Source: an uncultured Bacilli bacterium (GTDB lineage Bacteria > Bacillota_I > Bacilli_A > RF39 > UBA660). From it: a stretch of 64,000 nucleotides of DNA. A program made the position numbers and the translations under genes. The notes beneath the pieces are model-generated. The model ran no database searches. It had not been told where the DNA came from and saw only the letters and a program-made list of their open reading frames with translations. The stretch covers positions 1 through 64,000 of the forward strand of contig CAKPDM010000002.1 of the NCBI GenBank assembly GCA_934148995.1, read 5' to 3'. Positions 18,962 to 27,375 of this stretch are shown piece after piece; position 1 is the stretch's first letter; every line of letters begins with the position of its first letter.

Positions 18962-19747
18962 ATGGGAAAGGTCATATCATTAGTAAATCAAAAAGGTGGA
19001 GTAGGAAAAACTACAACAAGCATTAACCTGTCTGCCTCACTTTCTTATTTTGGAAAAAGAGTTTTATTAATCGATTTGGATCCACAAGGTAATACCACAA
19101 CTGGTGTAGGAATAAATAAAGGAGATATAAACAATAGCATTTATGATGTTTTAACTGGCAGATGCGGTTGTTTAGAAGCGATGATTAAAACAAAATATAA
19201 GCAATTATATGTGTTACCTGCTACAATTAACTTGGCAGGACTAGATATTGAATTATTAGAAAAAAGTCAACAAGAACCAGGTTTTGCTAAAGGAGCACAA
19301 TTAAAACAACATCTAGAAGATATTAAAGATAATTTTGATTTTATTATTATTGATTGTCCCCCATCTTTAGGACTCATTACTACTAACGCTTTAACAGCAA
19401 GCGACTCGGTAATTATTCCAGTCCAATGTGAGTTTTTTGCTCTAGAAGGAATAATGCAATTATTAAATACAATAAGGTTAGCCCAGAAACAATTAAATCC
19501 TAATCTTGATATAGAAGGAGTCTTATTAACTATGTTAGACTCTAGAACCAATTTAGGATTTGAAGTTGTAGAAGATATAAGAAAATTCTTCAAAGAAAAA
19601 GTATATAATACTATTATACCAAGATTAATTAGACTTACAGAGGCACCAAGCCATGGTGAACCAATAATAGTTTATGATCCTAAAAGTAAAGGAAGCGAAG
19701 CTTACTTAAACTTAGCAAAGGAAGTGATTGATAGAAATGGAAACTAA
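18962..19747 (+). CDS. parA: chromosome partitioning ATPase ParA/Soj
   Basis: ParA moves origins by an ATP-dependent DNA-relay and, as Soj, modulates DnaA. The product has 261 residues. The deviant Walker A is KGGVGKTTTS, with FIIIDCPPSLG as Walker B. The start at ATG 18962 follows GAGAGTGA; an upstream GTG adds three residues and overlaps that site. Its end overlaps parB by 11 bp, so the pair is coupled. Confidence 0.95.
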   Translation: MGKVISLVNQKGGVGKTTTSINLSASLSYFGKRVLLIDLDPQGNTTTGVGINKGDINNSIYDVLTGRCGCLEAMIKTKYKQLYVLPATINLAGLDIELLEKSQQEPGFAKGAQLKQHLEDIKDNFDFIIIDCPPSLGLITTNALTASDSVIIPVQCEFFALEGIMQLLNTIRLAQKQLNPNLDIEGVLLTMLDSRTNLGFEVVEDIRKFFKEKVYNTIIPRLIRLTEAPSHGEPIIVYDPKSKGSEAYLNLAKEVIDRNGN

Positions 19748-20618
19748 GAGAAGAGCCTTAGGAAAAGGTTTAGAAGAACTATTCAATACTGAACAAATAG
19801 ATATTAATAAAGTAGAAGAAAAAATAATAGAAAATACTCCTAAAAATGAAATAGTAGAACTTAATTTAGACGATTTACGAAGTAATCCTTATCAGCCAAG
19901 AAGAACATTTGATGAAGAAGCATTACAGGAATTGTCTTCATCAATCAAAGAATATGGAGTTTTTCAACCTATTATAGCTAAAAAAAGTATTAAAGGTTAC
20001 GAGATAGTAGCAGGAGAACGAAGAGTTCTAGCTAGTAGAATGGCAGGACTAGACAAGATACCTGCTATAGTAAAAGAGTTTTCTGATGAAGAAATGATGG
20101 AAATAGCTCTTCTAGAAAATTTACAAAGAGAAAACTTAAATGCAATGGAAGAAGCTATGGCATATAAGAAAATTCAACAATCTTTAAATATAACTCAAGA
20201 AGAATTGGCTAAAAAAGTTGGTAAAAGTCGTAGTCATGTAACAAATATGATGGGTTTACTTAATTTACCAGAAGAAGTAAAAGATATGATTTTAACAAAA
20301 GAAATTTCTATGGGACATGCAAGAATCTTGAGTAAACTAGAGGATAAAGAACAAATCAAAAAGCTTGCTAATGATGTAATAGAAAAGAAATTAAGTGTAA
20401 GACAACTAGAAGATATTACAAATTCACCAATAGATTTTCAACGAAAGAAAGAAATTAAGCGTAAAGAACGAGAAGGTTCAGAGTATAGTTATATTGAAAA
20501 TGCTTTGTGCGATAAACTAGGAACTAAAGTAAGAATCAAGAAAAATAAAGTAGAAATTAAATTTGAAAATGCTGCTGATTTAACTAGATTATTAGAAATA
20601 ATGCAACTTGATAAATAA
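19737..20618 (+). CDS. parB: chromosome partitioning protein ParB/Spo0J
   Basis: This 293-residue ParB begins RRALGKGLEELF, the ParA-interacting N-terminal motif, absent from the Noc paralogue. The CTPase/ParB box is VAGERRVLAS and the helix-turn-helix is GKSRSHVTNMMGLLNL, with the ParB-type Arg. It should bind the parS at 46-61. The ATG at 19737 has GGAAGTGA at correct distance inside parA. No parS was seen within parB itself, unlike in B. subtilis. Confidence 0.95.
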   Translation: METKRRALGKGLEELFNTEQIDINKVEEKIIENTPKNEIVELNLDDLRSNPYQPRRTFDEEALQELSSSIKEYGVFQPIIAKKSIKGYEIVAGERRVLASRMAGLDKIPAIVKEFSDEEMMEIALLENLQRENLNAMEEAMAYKKIQQSLNITQEELAKKVGKSRSHVTNMMGLLNLPEEVKDMILTKEISMGHARILSKLEDKEQIKKLANDVIEKKLSVRQLEDITNSPIDFQRKKEIKRKEREGSEYSYIENALCDKLGTKVRIKKNKVEIKFENAADLTRLLEIMQLDK

Positions 20619-20656
20619 AATTGAAATTTAATGAAAAAATGTGAGGAAGTAAATAA

Positions 20657-21460
20657 ATGAAAGAATTTTTAGAAACAGATGTTTTTATTTATATATTGAA
20701 ACCATTGATTTATGTTGGTATCTCATATACCATATACAGATTGATAAATTTTATTTTACAGCAAACTCTTATTAAAAATAATGTTTCATCAAAGCACAAA
20801 AGAAAGCTAGAAACATCAAAAAGTATAATAATAAACTTTGTTAAATATTTAATTATTATAATAACAATTCTATCAATTCTTTCAATTTATCATATAGATG
20901 TAAGTAAAATATTTGCAGGAATTGGTATTGCAACGGCAGTTTTGTCTTTAGCTTTTCAAGATATTGCTAAAGATTTTTTGGCAGGTATTGCAATTTTATT
21001 AGAAGACCAATTTGAAATAGGTGATAATGTTTCTATAAATGGTTTCCGAGGCGATGTCATTGCGATGGGACTAAAGACAACTAGAGTTAAAGACTATAAA
21101 GGTGCAGTTAAAATTATTTCTAACCATACTATTAATGAAGTAATTAATTACAGTTTAAATCCCTCTTTAGCAGTTGTAGATATTTCTGTAAGTTACGAAA
21201 GCAACTTAAATGAAGTTGAAGAAGTAATAAATAAAACTATGGAGACAATAAATAAAACATATGATAATTTGAAAGGAAAATGTGAACTATGGGGAGTGGA
21301 AAAGTTAGATGACTCTGCTGTAGTTTATAGAATAGTTCTAAAAACTAGGTCAAATAAAAATTTTGAAGTAGAAAGAAAAATGAAAAAAGACTTTAAATTA
21401 GCTTTAGATGAAGCTGGAATAAAGATACCATATCCACAAATAGAGGTGCACAATGAATAA
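20657..21460 (+). CDS. small-conductance mechanosensitive channel (MscS family)
   Basis: MscS channels open on hypo-osmotic swelling. The 267-residue protein has N-terminal membrane helices, then the pore helix and beta domain recognised by GIATAVLSLAFQDIAKDFLAG and EDQFEIGDNVSING, followed by the cytoplasmic vestibule. GTGAGGAAG precedes the ATG. It follows parB by 38 bp and overlaps the DUF951 gene by eight bp, so it is probably in the parAB transcript. Confidence 0.9.
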   Translation: MKEFLETDVFIYILKPLIYVGISYTIYRLINFILQQTLIKNNVSSKHKRKLETSKSIIINFVKYLIIIITILSILSIYHIDVSKIFAGIGIATAVLSLAFQDIAKDFLAGIAILLEDQFEIGDNVSINGFRGDVIAMGLKTTRVKDYKGAVKIISNHTINEVINYSLNPSLAVVDISVSYESNLNEVEEVINKTMETINKTYDNLKGKCELWGVEKLDDSAVVYRIVLKTRSNKNFEVERKMKKDFKLALDEAGIKIPYPQIEVHNE

Positions 21461-21650
21461 CAATTATGAAATTGGTACTAAATTAGTTTTGAAGAAAGGT
21501 CATCCTTGTGGAGCAAATGAATGGGAAGTTGTTCGACTTGGAGTTGATATTAAATTAAAATGCTGTAATTGTGGTAGAACTGTATTAATACCTAGAATAG
21601 AACTTAATAAAAAGATTAAGAAAGTAAAAGAGGAAAATAATGAAGGATAA
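21453..21650 (+). CDS. DUF951 (YyzM-like) small protein
   Basis: A 65-residue protein with KKGHPCGANEWEVVRLGVDI and CCNCGR, the DUF951 pattern. B. subtilis YyzM lies in the same place beside ychF/yyaF. The four cysteines suggest metal or RNA binding, but function is unknown. It overlaps the genes on both sides. Confidence 0.85.
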   Translation: MNNNYEIGTKLVLKKGHPCGANEWEVVRLGVDIKLKCCNCGRTVLIPRIELNKKIKKVKEENNEG

Positions 21651-23235
21651 GAAAAAACTGAAACTTAAAAAATTTTATTTTCATCCTATCACAGTCTTCA
21701 TTTTTTTAACTGTAATAATAATATTACTTAGTGCTATTTTGTCAGCTTTGCAAATGCAAGGCACATATAGTAAAGTAAATACAGCAAATTATGAGCTTGA
21801 AAGTGTTTTAGTCACTGTTAAAAATATGTTAACGTTTGATGGAATGAAGTTTATATTTAGTAATGCTTTACGTAACTTTTTATCTTTTGCACCATTTGGT
21901 ATGCTAATTCTTACATTAATTGGTTTATCAGTATCTCAATCAACAGGATTTCTTGATACATTTATTGAACGAAAGGTAAAAAAAGTTGATAAGAGAATTG
22001 TTACTTTTATAATTATCTTCTTAGCTACAGTCTCATCTTTAATAAATGATATAGGCTATGTCTTATTAATACCGTTAGCTGCAATAATATTTAAAGCAAA
22101 TAATCGAAATCCATTTGCAGGAATAGTAGCAGCATTTTGTGGAGTAAGCTTTGGTTCAGCAATAAGTTTATTTGTTGGTTCAACTGAAGTCAATTTAATT
22201 CCTTCTACAACGTCAGCAGCTAGATTAATTGATCAGAACATTCATATAAGTCTAACTTCAAATTTATTTATAATAGTAACGTTTTCGGTAATGCTTTCTA
22301 TTATAGGAACAATTATTGTAGAAAATATTGTGGTAAAACGTCTTGGCAGATATAAAGATAATCAGGATGAAACAAAAACCGAAGAACTTGAAATTTTAGA
22401 TGAAGAAGAAATAGAGCAAGAAAGAATTTCTAAAGATAAAAAGGAAAAAATTGGTCTTAGGTATGCTTTAATAACAGGAATTATTGTTGTAATAGCTTTC
22501 ATTTATATGATAATACCAAATTTACCATCAAGTGGAATGCTTCTTGATATGAGTGAAGATACATATCTTGGTCAACTATTTGGTACAAATTCTTATTTTC
22601 AGGATGGATTTACTTATATGGTAAGTTTATTGTTTATTTTGACAAGTATAGCATATGGTCTTGGTGCTAAAACAATAAAAAATGATAAGGATTTAATATA
22701 TGGTTGTGAAAAAATGTTTTCTTCAAGTGCTGAGATGGTGATGCTTTTATTTGTAGCTAGTCAGTTTATCTCAGTATTTAAAGAGACAAATATTGGGACA
22801 ATTATTGCAACTTGGGGTGCTAATATTTTAGGAAGTGTATCTTTCACTGGTTTTCCGTTGATAATCTTTTCTCTGATATTAATTGCTATTGCAAATTTAT
22901 TTGTCACAACCCCGTCAAGTAAATGGCAAATTTTTGCTCCAGTTATGGTACCAGCAATGATGCAAGCTAATATTTCACCACAGTTTGCACAATTTATATT
23001 AAGAGCAGGAAGTTCTATGACAGCTGGTATTACTCCATTATTGGCTTCGTTTGCTATTTATATAGGTTACTTAAATATCTATAATAAGGACAAATCAAAA
23101 CCAATAACAATTCATCAAGCAATTGCTTATGTAATGCCATATTTTACAATAATATCAATTTCTTGGATTTTACTAACAGTTGGTTGGTATTTAATAGGTT
23201 TACCAATAGGACCATCAGTGTATCCAACACTATAA
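21640..23235 (+). CDS. AbgT-family transporter
   Basis: A polytopic membrane protein (531 residues, about a dozen hydrophobic segments). It resembles the AbgT/MtrF family, which carries p-aminobenzoyl-glutamate or exports sulfonamides. Supporting segments are the N-terminal HPITVFIFLTVIIILLSAI, the SSLINDIGYVLLIPLAA region and the C-terminal TTPSSKWQIFAPVMVPAMM re-entrant region. A charged loop (about residues 240-275) is rich in Glu and Lys. GAGGAAAATA precedes its ATG, which overlaps DUF951. The substrate is inferred only from family. Confidence 0.8.
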   Translation: MKDKKKLKLKKFYFHPITVFIFLTVIIILLSAILSALQMQGTYSKVNTANYELESVLVTVKNMLTFDGMKFIFSNALRNFLSFAPFGMLILTLIGLSVSQSTGFLDTFIERKVKKVDKRIVTFIIIFLATVSSLINDIGYVLLIPLAAIIFKANNRNPFAGIVAAFCGVSFGSAISLFVGSTEVNLIPSTTSAARLIDQNIHISLTSNLFIIVTFSVMLSIIGTIIVENIVVKRLGRYKDNQDETKTEELEILDEEEIEQERISKDKKEKIGLRYALITGIIVVIAFIYMIIPNLPSSGMLLDMSEDTYLGQLFGTNSYFQDGFTYMVSLLFILTSIAYGLGAKTIKNDKDLIYGCEKMFSSSAEMVMLLFVASQFISVFKETNIGTIIATWGANILGSVSFTGFPLIIFSLILIAIANLFVTTPSSKWQIFAPVMVPAMMQANISPQFAQFILRAGSSMTAGITPLLASFAIYIGYLNIYNKDKSKPITIHQAIAYVMPYFTIISISWILLTVGWYLIGLPIGPSVYPTL

Positions 23236-23261
23236 TTTTGACATTTTATATTAATTAGATT

Positions 23262-23301
23262 AAAATAAAAAAGAAAATTATAATATTTTCTTTTTTATTT
23301 T
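23262..23301. terminator. 17-bp perfect hairpin before ychF
   Basis: Arms at 23262-23278 and 23285-23301 are perfectly complementary with a six-base loop. The right arm is a poly-T-rich sequence, so it can terminate in either direction. It ends the parA-to-AbgT transcript. Confidence 0.7.
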
Positions 23302-23317
23302 GGAAGGAGTTTTATTT

Positions 23318-24418
23318 ATGAGTTTAAAAGCAGGAATTATAGGATTACCAAATGTAGGAAAAAGTACCTTATTTAATGCAATTACTAATCAACACATCTT
23401 AGCAGAAAATTATCCTTTTGCTACTATTGATCCAAATGTTGGAGTAGTTAATGTTAAAGACATTCGCTTAGATAAATTAACAGAAATGTATGAGCCCAAA
23501 AAAACAATACCAACGAGCTATGAATTTACTGATATAGCAGGACTTGTTAGAGGTGCTAGTAAAGGTGAGGGACTTGGCAATAAATTTTTGTCGCATATAA
23601 GAGAAACAGATGCTATTGTAGAAGTAGTAAGATGTTTTGACAATGGAAAAATAATTCATGTTGATGGAAATGTTGATCCAATAAGAGACTTAGAAACTAT
23701 TAATTTAGAGTTAATTATTAGTGACTTAGAAATGGTAACTAATCGTCTAGGAAAAATTAGTAAAAGGGCATTAATGAGTAAGGACAAACAAGAAAAATTA
23801 GAATATGAGTTACTTGAAAAAATCAAAACAACACTAGAAGCCAGCCAGCCAATAAGACATATGGATTTTAAAGATGATGAACTGAAATTATTAAAATCTT
23901 ATAATTTTTTGACAATAAAACCTATTATTTATGTTGCAAATATAGATGAAGGTATGATTGGACTAGAAGATAATAATTACGTAAAAGAAGTTAAAGAATA
24001 TGCTAGGAAAGAAAATGCTTCTGTAGTTGTGTTATGTGCAAAAATAGAAGAAGAACTAAGCGAACTAAGTGATTCAGATAAAAAAGATATGTTAGAAGCA
24101 CTGGGGATGGAAAAAAGTGGCCTTGAGCAATTAATTTCGACTACTTATGATTTACTAGGTTTAGCTACTTATTTTACTGTTGGAAAAGATGAAGTTCGTG
24201 CTTGGACCTTTAAAAAAGGAATGAATGCTAAAAAATGTGCTGGTATCATTCATACAGATTTCGAAAAAGGTTTTATTAAAGCAGAGGTTATTAGTTATGC
24301 CGATTTAATGAAATATGGCAGTGAATTAAAAACTAGAGAAGCTGGAAGAGCAAGAATAGAAGGTAAAGATTACATAATGCAAGATGGAGATATTTGTCAT
24401 TTTAGATTTAATAATTAA
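23318..24418 (+). CDS. ychF: redox-regulated ATPase YchF (OLA1 family)
   Basis: YchF is an Obg-like P-loop protein that prefers ATP and binds ribosomes. The product has 366 residues, normal length. G1 is GLPNVGKSTLFNA, followed by the DIAGLVRGASKGEGLGN region, and the TGS domain (RAWTFKKGMNAKKCAGIIH) is at the C-terminus. The start at 23318 is set by GGAAGGAG; the frame extends six codons upstream without homology. Confidence 0.96.
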   Translation: MSLKAGIIGLPNVGKSTLFNAITNQHILAENYPFATIDPNVGVVNVKDIRLDKLTEMYEPKKTIPTSYEFTDIAGLVRGASKGEGLGNKFLSHIRETDAIVEVVRCFDNGKIIHVDGNVDPIRDLETINLELIISDLEMVTNRLGKISKRALMSKDKQEKLEYELLEKIKTTLEASQPIRHMDFKDDELKLLKSYNFLTIKPIIYVANIDEGMIGLEDNNYVKEVKEYARKENASVVVLCAKIEEELSELSDSDKKDMLEALGMEKSGLEQLISTTYDLLGLATYFTVGKDEVRAWTFKKGMNAKKCAGIIHTDFEKGFIKAEVISYADLMKYGSELKTREAGRARIEGKDYIMQDGDICHFRFNN

Positions 24419-24615
24419 TATGAAAGCTTTATTTACTGTATATAATTATTATGTAGACACTAGCAATTATTTAAAAAAATATATGTAAAAAAGTAAGAAA
24501 TATAGGGCATCATCTGTCCGAATTTAAGCCTGTGGAGAAAAAAAATTCTATGAAGCAGGAAGAATATATAAGCAGTGACTATACATATTTCTAAGTAAAA
24601 AAACGTGTATTAGTC

Positions 24616-24644
24616 TAGACATATGCTTTATGTTCTGTTATAAT
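24616..24644 (+). promoter_or_regulatory. rpsF promoter
   Basis: TAGACA, a 17-bp spacer and TATAAT (24639-24644), giving a leader of about 60 nt. Upstream, 24419-24615 holds no gene; a lone box-like CTGTGGAGAAAA lies near 24530. Confidence 0.7.
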
Positions 24645-24650
24645 ACAGTC

Positions 24651-24688
24651 GAGTATTTAAAATACTCCTTATCTAATAAAAGTTAGAT
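24651..24688 (+). promoter_or_regulatory. rpsF leader with two hairpins
   Basis: The leader holds a perfect palindrome GAGTATTTAAAATACTC (24651-24667) and a second stem ATCTAA/TTAGAT (24671-24688), ahead of the AGGAGGTG ribosome-binding site. S6-S18 autoregulation through the leader is known in many bacteria, but the known motif was not recognised here. Confidence 0.45.
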
Positions 24689-24713
24689 CATATGTCCAAA
24701 AGGAGGTGTAATA

Positions 24714-25001
24714 ATGAATAAGTACGAAATTATGTTTATTGTTAAACCGGATTTAGAAGAGACTGCAATTAAAAAAGAAGCAGATAGTCTAAAAAAAGTG
24801 TTAACAAACTTAGAAGCTAAATTTGTTGAGGAAAAAGCAATGGGACAAAGAGAATTAGCTTATGAAATTAAGAAATATAAGAATGGTTATTATTTCCTAT
24901 TTGTAGTAGAAGCTTCGCACGAAGCTGTAAAAGAATTCGACCGTTTAGCTGGTATCAACGAAAATATTTTACGTCATTTGATTATTCGTAAAGAAGACTA
25001 G
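24714..25001 (+). CDS. rpsF: 30S ribosomal protein S6
   Basis: S6 binds the platform of the small subunit with S18. The 95-residue product begins MNKYEIMFIVKPDLEE and contains GQRELAYEIKKYKNGYYFLF, the family core. A very strong AAAAGGAGGTG Shine-Dalgarno is present. It forms the universal rpsF-ssb-rpsR operon. Confidence 0.97.
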   Translation: MNKYEIMFIVKPDLEETAIKKEADSLKKVLTNLEAKFVEEKAMGQRELAYEIKKYKNGYYFLFVVEASHEAVKEFDRLAGINENILRHLIIRKED

Positions 25002-25015
25002 AAAAAGAGGTAACT

Positions 25016-25534
25016 ATGAATAAAGTAATTTTAATAGGTCGTCTAACAAGAGACCCTGAGTTACGTTATACTGGTAGTAACACTCCAGTTGCAACATTTA
25101 GTCTTGCTGTAAATCGACCATTTACTAATCAAAGTGGTGAAAGAGAAGCAGACTTTATTAACTGTGTTGTTTGGAGAAAATTAGCAGAAACAGTAAAAAA
25201 TTATTTATCTCAAGGTAGTCAAGTAGCGGTTGAAGGAAGAATTCAAACTAGAAATTATGATGACCAAAATGGTCAAAAGCGTTATGTTACAGAAGTTATT
25301 GTAGAAAATATTGATTTTGTTGGTTCGAGAAGAGATAATGCCCAAGGACAAGCGTCTCAATCAGCACCAGCTATGCCATCTGCAAACTTTAATAATCAGC
25401 CAACTTCAACTGAAGCAACTCCTTATGATTTTAGTGCAACACCATCTTCACCAGCAGGAGCTAATATATCAAGTGATCCTTATGCTGAATTTGGTTCTAA
25501 TATCGAGATAAATGATGATGAATTACCATTTTAA
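25016..25534 (+). CDS. ssb: single-stranded DNA-binding protein
   Basis: SSB coats single-stranded DNA at forks. The product has 172 residues. The OB fold starts MNKVILIGRLTRDPELRYT, then a Gln/Pro/Ser/Asn-rich linker (about residues 110-160) leads to the acidic tip INDDELPF that recruits replication and repair partners. It is located between rpsF and rpsR. Confidence 0.97.
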   Translation: MNKVILIGRLTRDPELRYTGSNTPVATFSLAVNRPFTNQSGEREADFINCVVWRKLAETVKNYLSQGSQVAVEGRIQTRNYDDQNGQKRYVTEVIVENIDFVGSRRDNAQGQASQSAPAMPSANFNNQPTSTEATPYDFSATPSSPAGANISSDPYAEFGSNIEINDDELPF

Positions 25535-25549
25535 AAAGGAGGTTAATTT

Positions 25550-25765
25550 ATGGCAGAATTTTATCGCAAAAAGAAAAAAGTATGTTTAATGTGTCAAGGT
25601 AAGAATTTTGATTATAAAGATGTTGATATTCTTAAAAAGTACGTTAATGAAAGAGGAAAAATTTTACCTCGTCGTGTTACAGGTGCTTGTGCTAAACATC
25701 AACGTGTTATTGCAAATGAAATTAAGAGAGCACGTCAAATTGCTTTATTACCATTCACAAAGTAA
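25550..25765 (+). CDS. rpsR: 30S ribosomal protein S18
   Basis: A 71-residue S18 with [10 protein letters not shown] and GACAKHQR, i.e. cysteines and histidine of the zinc-binding form. The basic helix [18 protein letters not shown] is typical. AAAAGGAGGTTA precedes the ATG. A terminator follows. Confidence 0.96.
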   Translation: MAEFYRKKKKVCLMCQGKNFDYKDVDILKKYVNERGKILPRRVTGACAKHQRVIANEIKRARQIALLPFTK

Positions 25766-25771
25766 TATTTT

Positions 25772-25805
25772 AAAGTTGAAAATTGATTAGTTTTCGACTT
25801 TTTTA
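25772..25805 (+). terminator. terminator after rpsR
   Basis: AAAGTTGAAAA pairs with TTTTCGACTTT (one wobble), followed by more T. It ends the rpsF operon. Confidence 0.75.
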
Positions 25806-25935
25806 TTTATAATTAATACTTAGCAAAAATCTTAGAGAGTTTGATTTTTAAAGCTAAAAATGATATATTATAACTGTAATTTCATAAGGAAGAATTAACA
25901 TCTTCTTTTTTTAAAATTGAATAGAGGTGGTTGTT

Positions 25936-26925
25936 TTGAAAATTAATGAAAAGAAAAATGAATTAAAAAAATTAATTCGTGGTGCTAAGACTGTGTTTAT
26001 AGTGGCTCATAAGAATTTGGATTTAGATGCACTAGGTAGTTCAATAGGATTATATTCAATCTTAGAAAAGCAAAAGAAAAATTGTTTTCTAGTAATAAAT
26101 GATAAAGAACATGAGCTAGGCGTTGAAAAGGTTTTGAGAGAATTAGATGGTTGTTTACAGATAATAACAGGTCAGGAAGTAGAAGATAATCTTTACCTTC
26201 GTAAAAAAAGAAACTTATTATTCATTCTAGATACTAATAAAAAAGAATTAGTTCAAGATTATGAAATAGTTTCCTTGTTTGATGATGAACAAATTGTTAT
26301 AATAGATCATCATGAACTTGGTAAAACATCGATTGAATGTAGTAATAGAATAATTGATAATACAGCATCAAGTACATGTGAAATGATAACTAATCTAATA
26401 GAGGAATATAACTCATCGATAGACCCATATTATGCGACATTATTATTATCAGGAATAGTCCTAGATACAAATAACTTTACATTAAAAACTAACAACGAGA
26501 CATATTATAGTGCTTATTATCTATCTTGCTTAGGTGCTAGTACCACCAAAGTTCAATATTTATTGAAACAAGACTTGAAAGATTATATGGAACGCCAAAA
26601 ATTAATTACCAATGTTCAAGTAACTGATAATAAAATAGCAATAGCTAAAGGAAGCAGTTATGCAATCTATAGAAAAGAAGATTTAGCAAAAATAGCTGAT
26701 ACTTTATTATTCTTTAATGATATAGAATTATCATTTGTGATAGCAAAAACCTCTAATAATATAACGTCAGTTAGTGGACGAAGTATTGGTAAAAAAAGTA
26801 TAGCTAACATTTTATCTAAGCTAGGTGGTGGTGGCGATAAAATGGGTGGAGCAGCCCAATTTGAAAATTTTCCAATAAGTAAAGTTGCAGAAAAATTAAA
26901 TCAAGCTATAAAGGAGGAAGACTAA
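25936..26925 (+). CDS. GdpP-like DHH/DHHA1 phosphodiesterase lacking membrane, PAS and GGDEF parts
   Basis: GdpP degrades cyclic di-AMP. Only its catalytic half is here (329 residues against about 650). The DHH domain has [35 protein letters not shown] and GIVLDTNNF. The DHHA1 loop reads [12 protein letters not shown], with Asp where GdpP has His (GGGGH). Context before rplI and dnaB is exactly that of gdpP, so it is probably a reduced GdpP. Standalone Pde2/NrnA-type enzymes acting on pApA or nanoRNA are the alternative. I use a TTG start at 25936 with AGAGGTGG; a GTG at 25927 overlaps that site. It is joined to rplI by a TAATG overlap. Confidence 0.82.
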   Translation: MKINEKKNELKKLIRGAKTVFIVAHKNLDLDALGSSIGLYSILEKQKKNCFLVINDKEHELGVEKVLRELDGCLQIITGQEVEDNLYLRKKRNLLFILDTNKKELVQDYEIVSLFDDEQIVIIDHHELGKTSIECSNRIIDNTASSTCEMITNLIEEYNSSIDPYYATLLLSGIVLDTNNFTLKTNNETYYSAYYLSCLGASTTKVQYLLKQDLKDYMERQKLITNVQVTDNKIAIAKGSSYAIYRKEDLAKIADTLLFFNDIELSFVIAKTSNNITSVSGRSIGKKSIANILSKLGGGGDKMGGAAQFENFPISKVAEKLNQAIKEED

Positions 26926-27365
26926 TGAAAGTAATTTTTCGTAAAGATGTAAAAGGTGTAGGAAAAAAAGACGATATAAAAGAAGTAAAAGATGGTTATG
27001 CCATAAACTTTTTGATAAAGAAAAATCTTGCAGTAGTAGCAAATCAAGAGAACTTAACTAAACTAAAAAAAGAACAATCACAAAGAAAAGAAGAATATAA
27101 TAATGCTAAGCAAGAAGCAATCGAAGAAAAGAAAAAGTTAGAAAAGTTGATATTAACGTTTAAAGTAAAAACTGGTGAAGGAGATCGTGTTTTTGGAAGT
27201 ATTAGTCAAAAACAAGTCAAAGAAGAATTAAAAGCAAATGGCTTTAATATAGAAAAAAATCAAATTAAATTGCAAGATTCCTTAGCTTCTTTAGGATTTC
27301 ATAAAGTTGAAATAGAACTACATAAAGAAGTTAATGCAATCATTAAAGTTCATTTAGTAAAGTAA
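26925..27365 (+). CDS. rplI: 50S ribosomal protein L9
   Basis: L9 (146 residues) has two globular domains joined by a long helix. The N-terminal domain begins [20 protein letters not shown] and contains [15 protein letters not shown] Lys/Glu-rich helix occupies about residues 45-75, and the C-terminal domain contains [22 protein letters not shown] precedes the ATG inside the upstream gene. Confidence 0.96.
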   Translation: MKVIFRKDVKGVGKKDDIKEVKDGYAINFLIKKNLAVVANQENLTKLKKEQSQRKEEYNNAKQEAIEEKKKLEKLILTFKVKTGEGDRVFGSISQKQVKEELKANGFNIEKNQIKLQDSLASLGFHKVEIELHKEVNAIIKVHLVK

Positions 27366-27375
27366 GGAGGTAAAA

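Noticed and set aside
24419..24488. Short reading frame after ychF (22 codons)
   Set aside because: No ribosome-binding site, no homology and extreme A/T content.
24480..24610. Possible small RNA (for example SRP RNA) upstream of rpsF
   Set aside because: The GAAGCAGGAAG stretch only superficially resembles an SRP RNA loop. No stable long stem or terminator was found.
25889..25912. GAAGA/TCTTC hairpin with T tract before the GdpP-like gene
   Set aside because: The stem is only five bp with no GC-rich part. It could be a weak attenuator but cannot be told from chance in such A/T-rich DNA.
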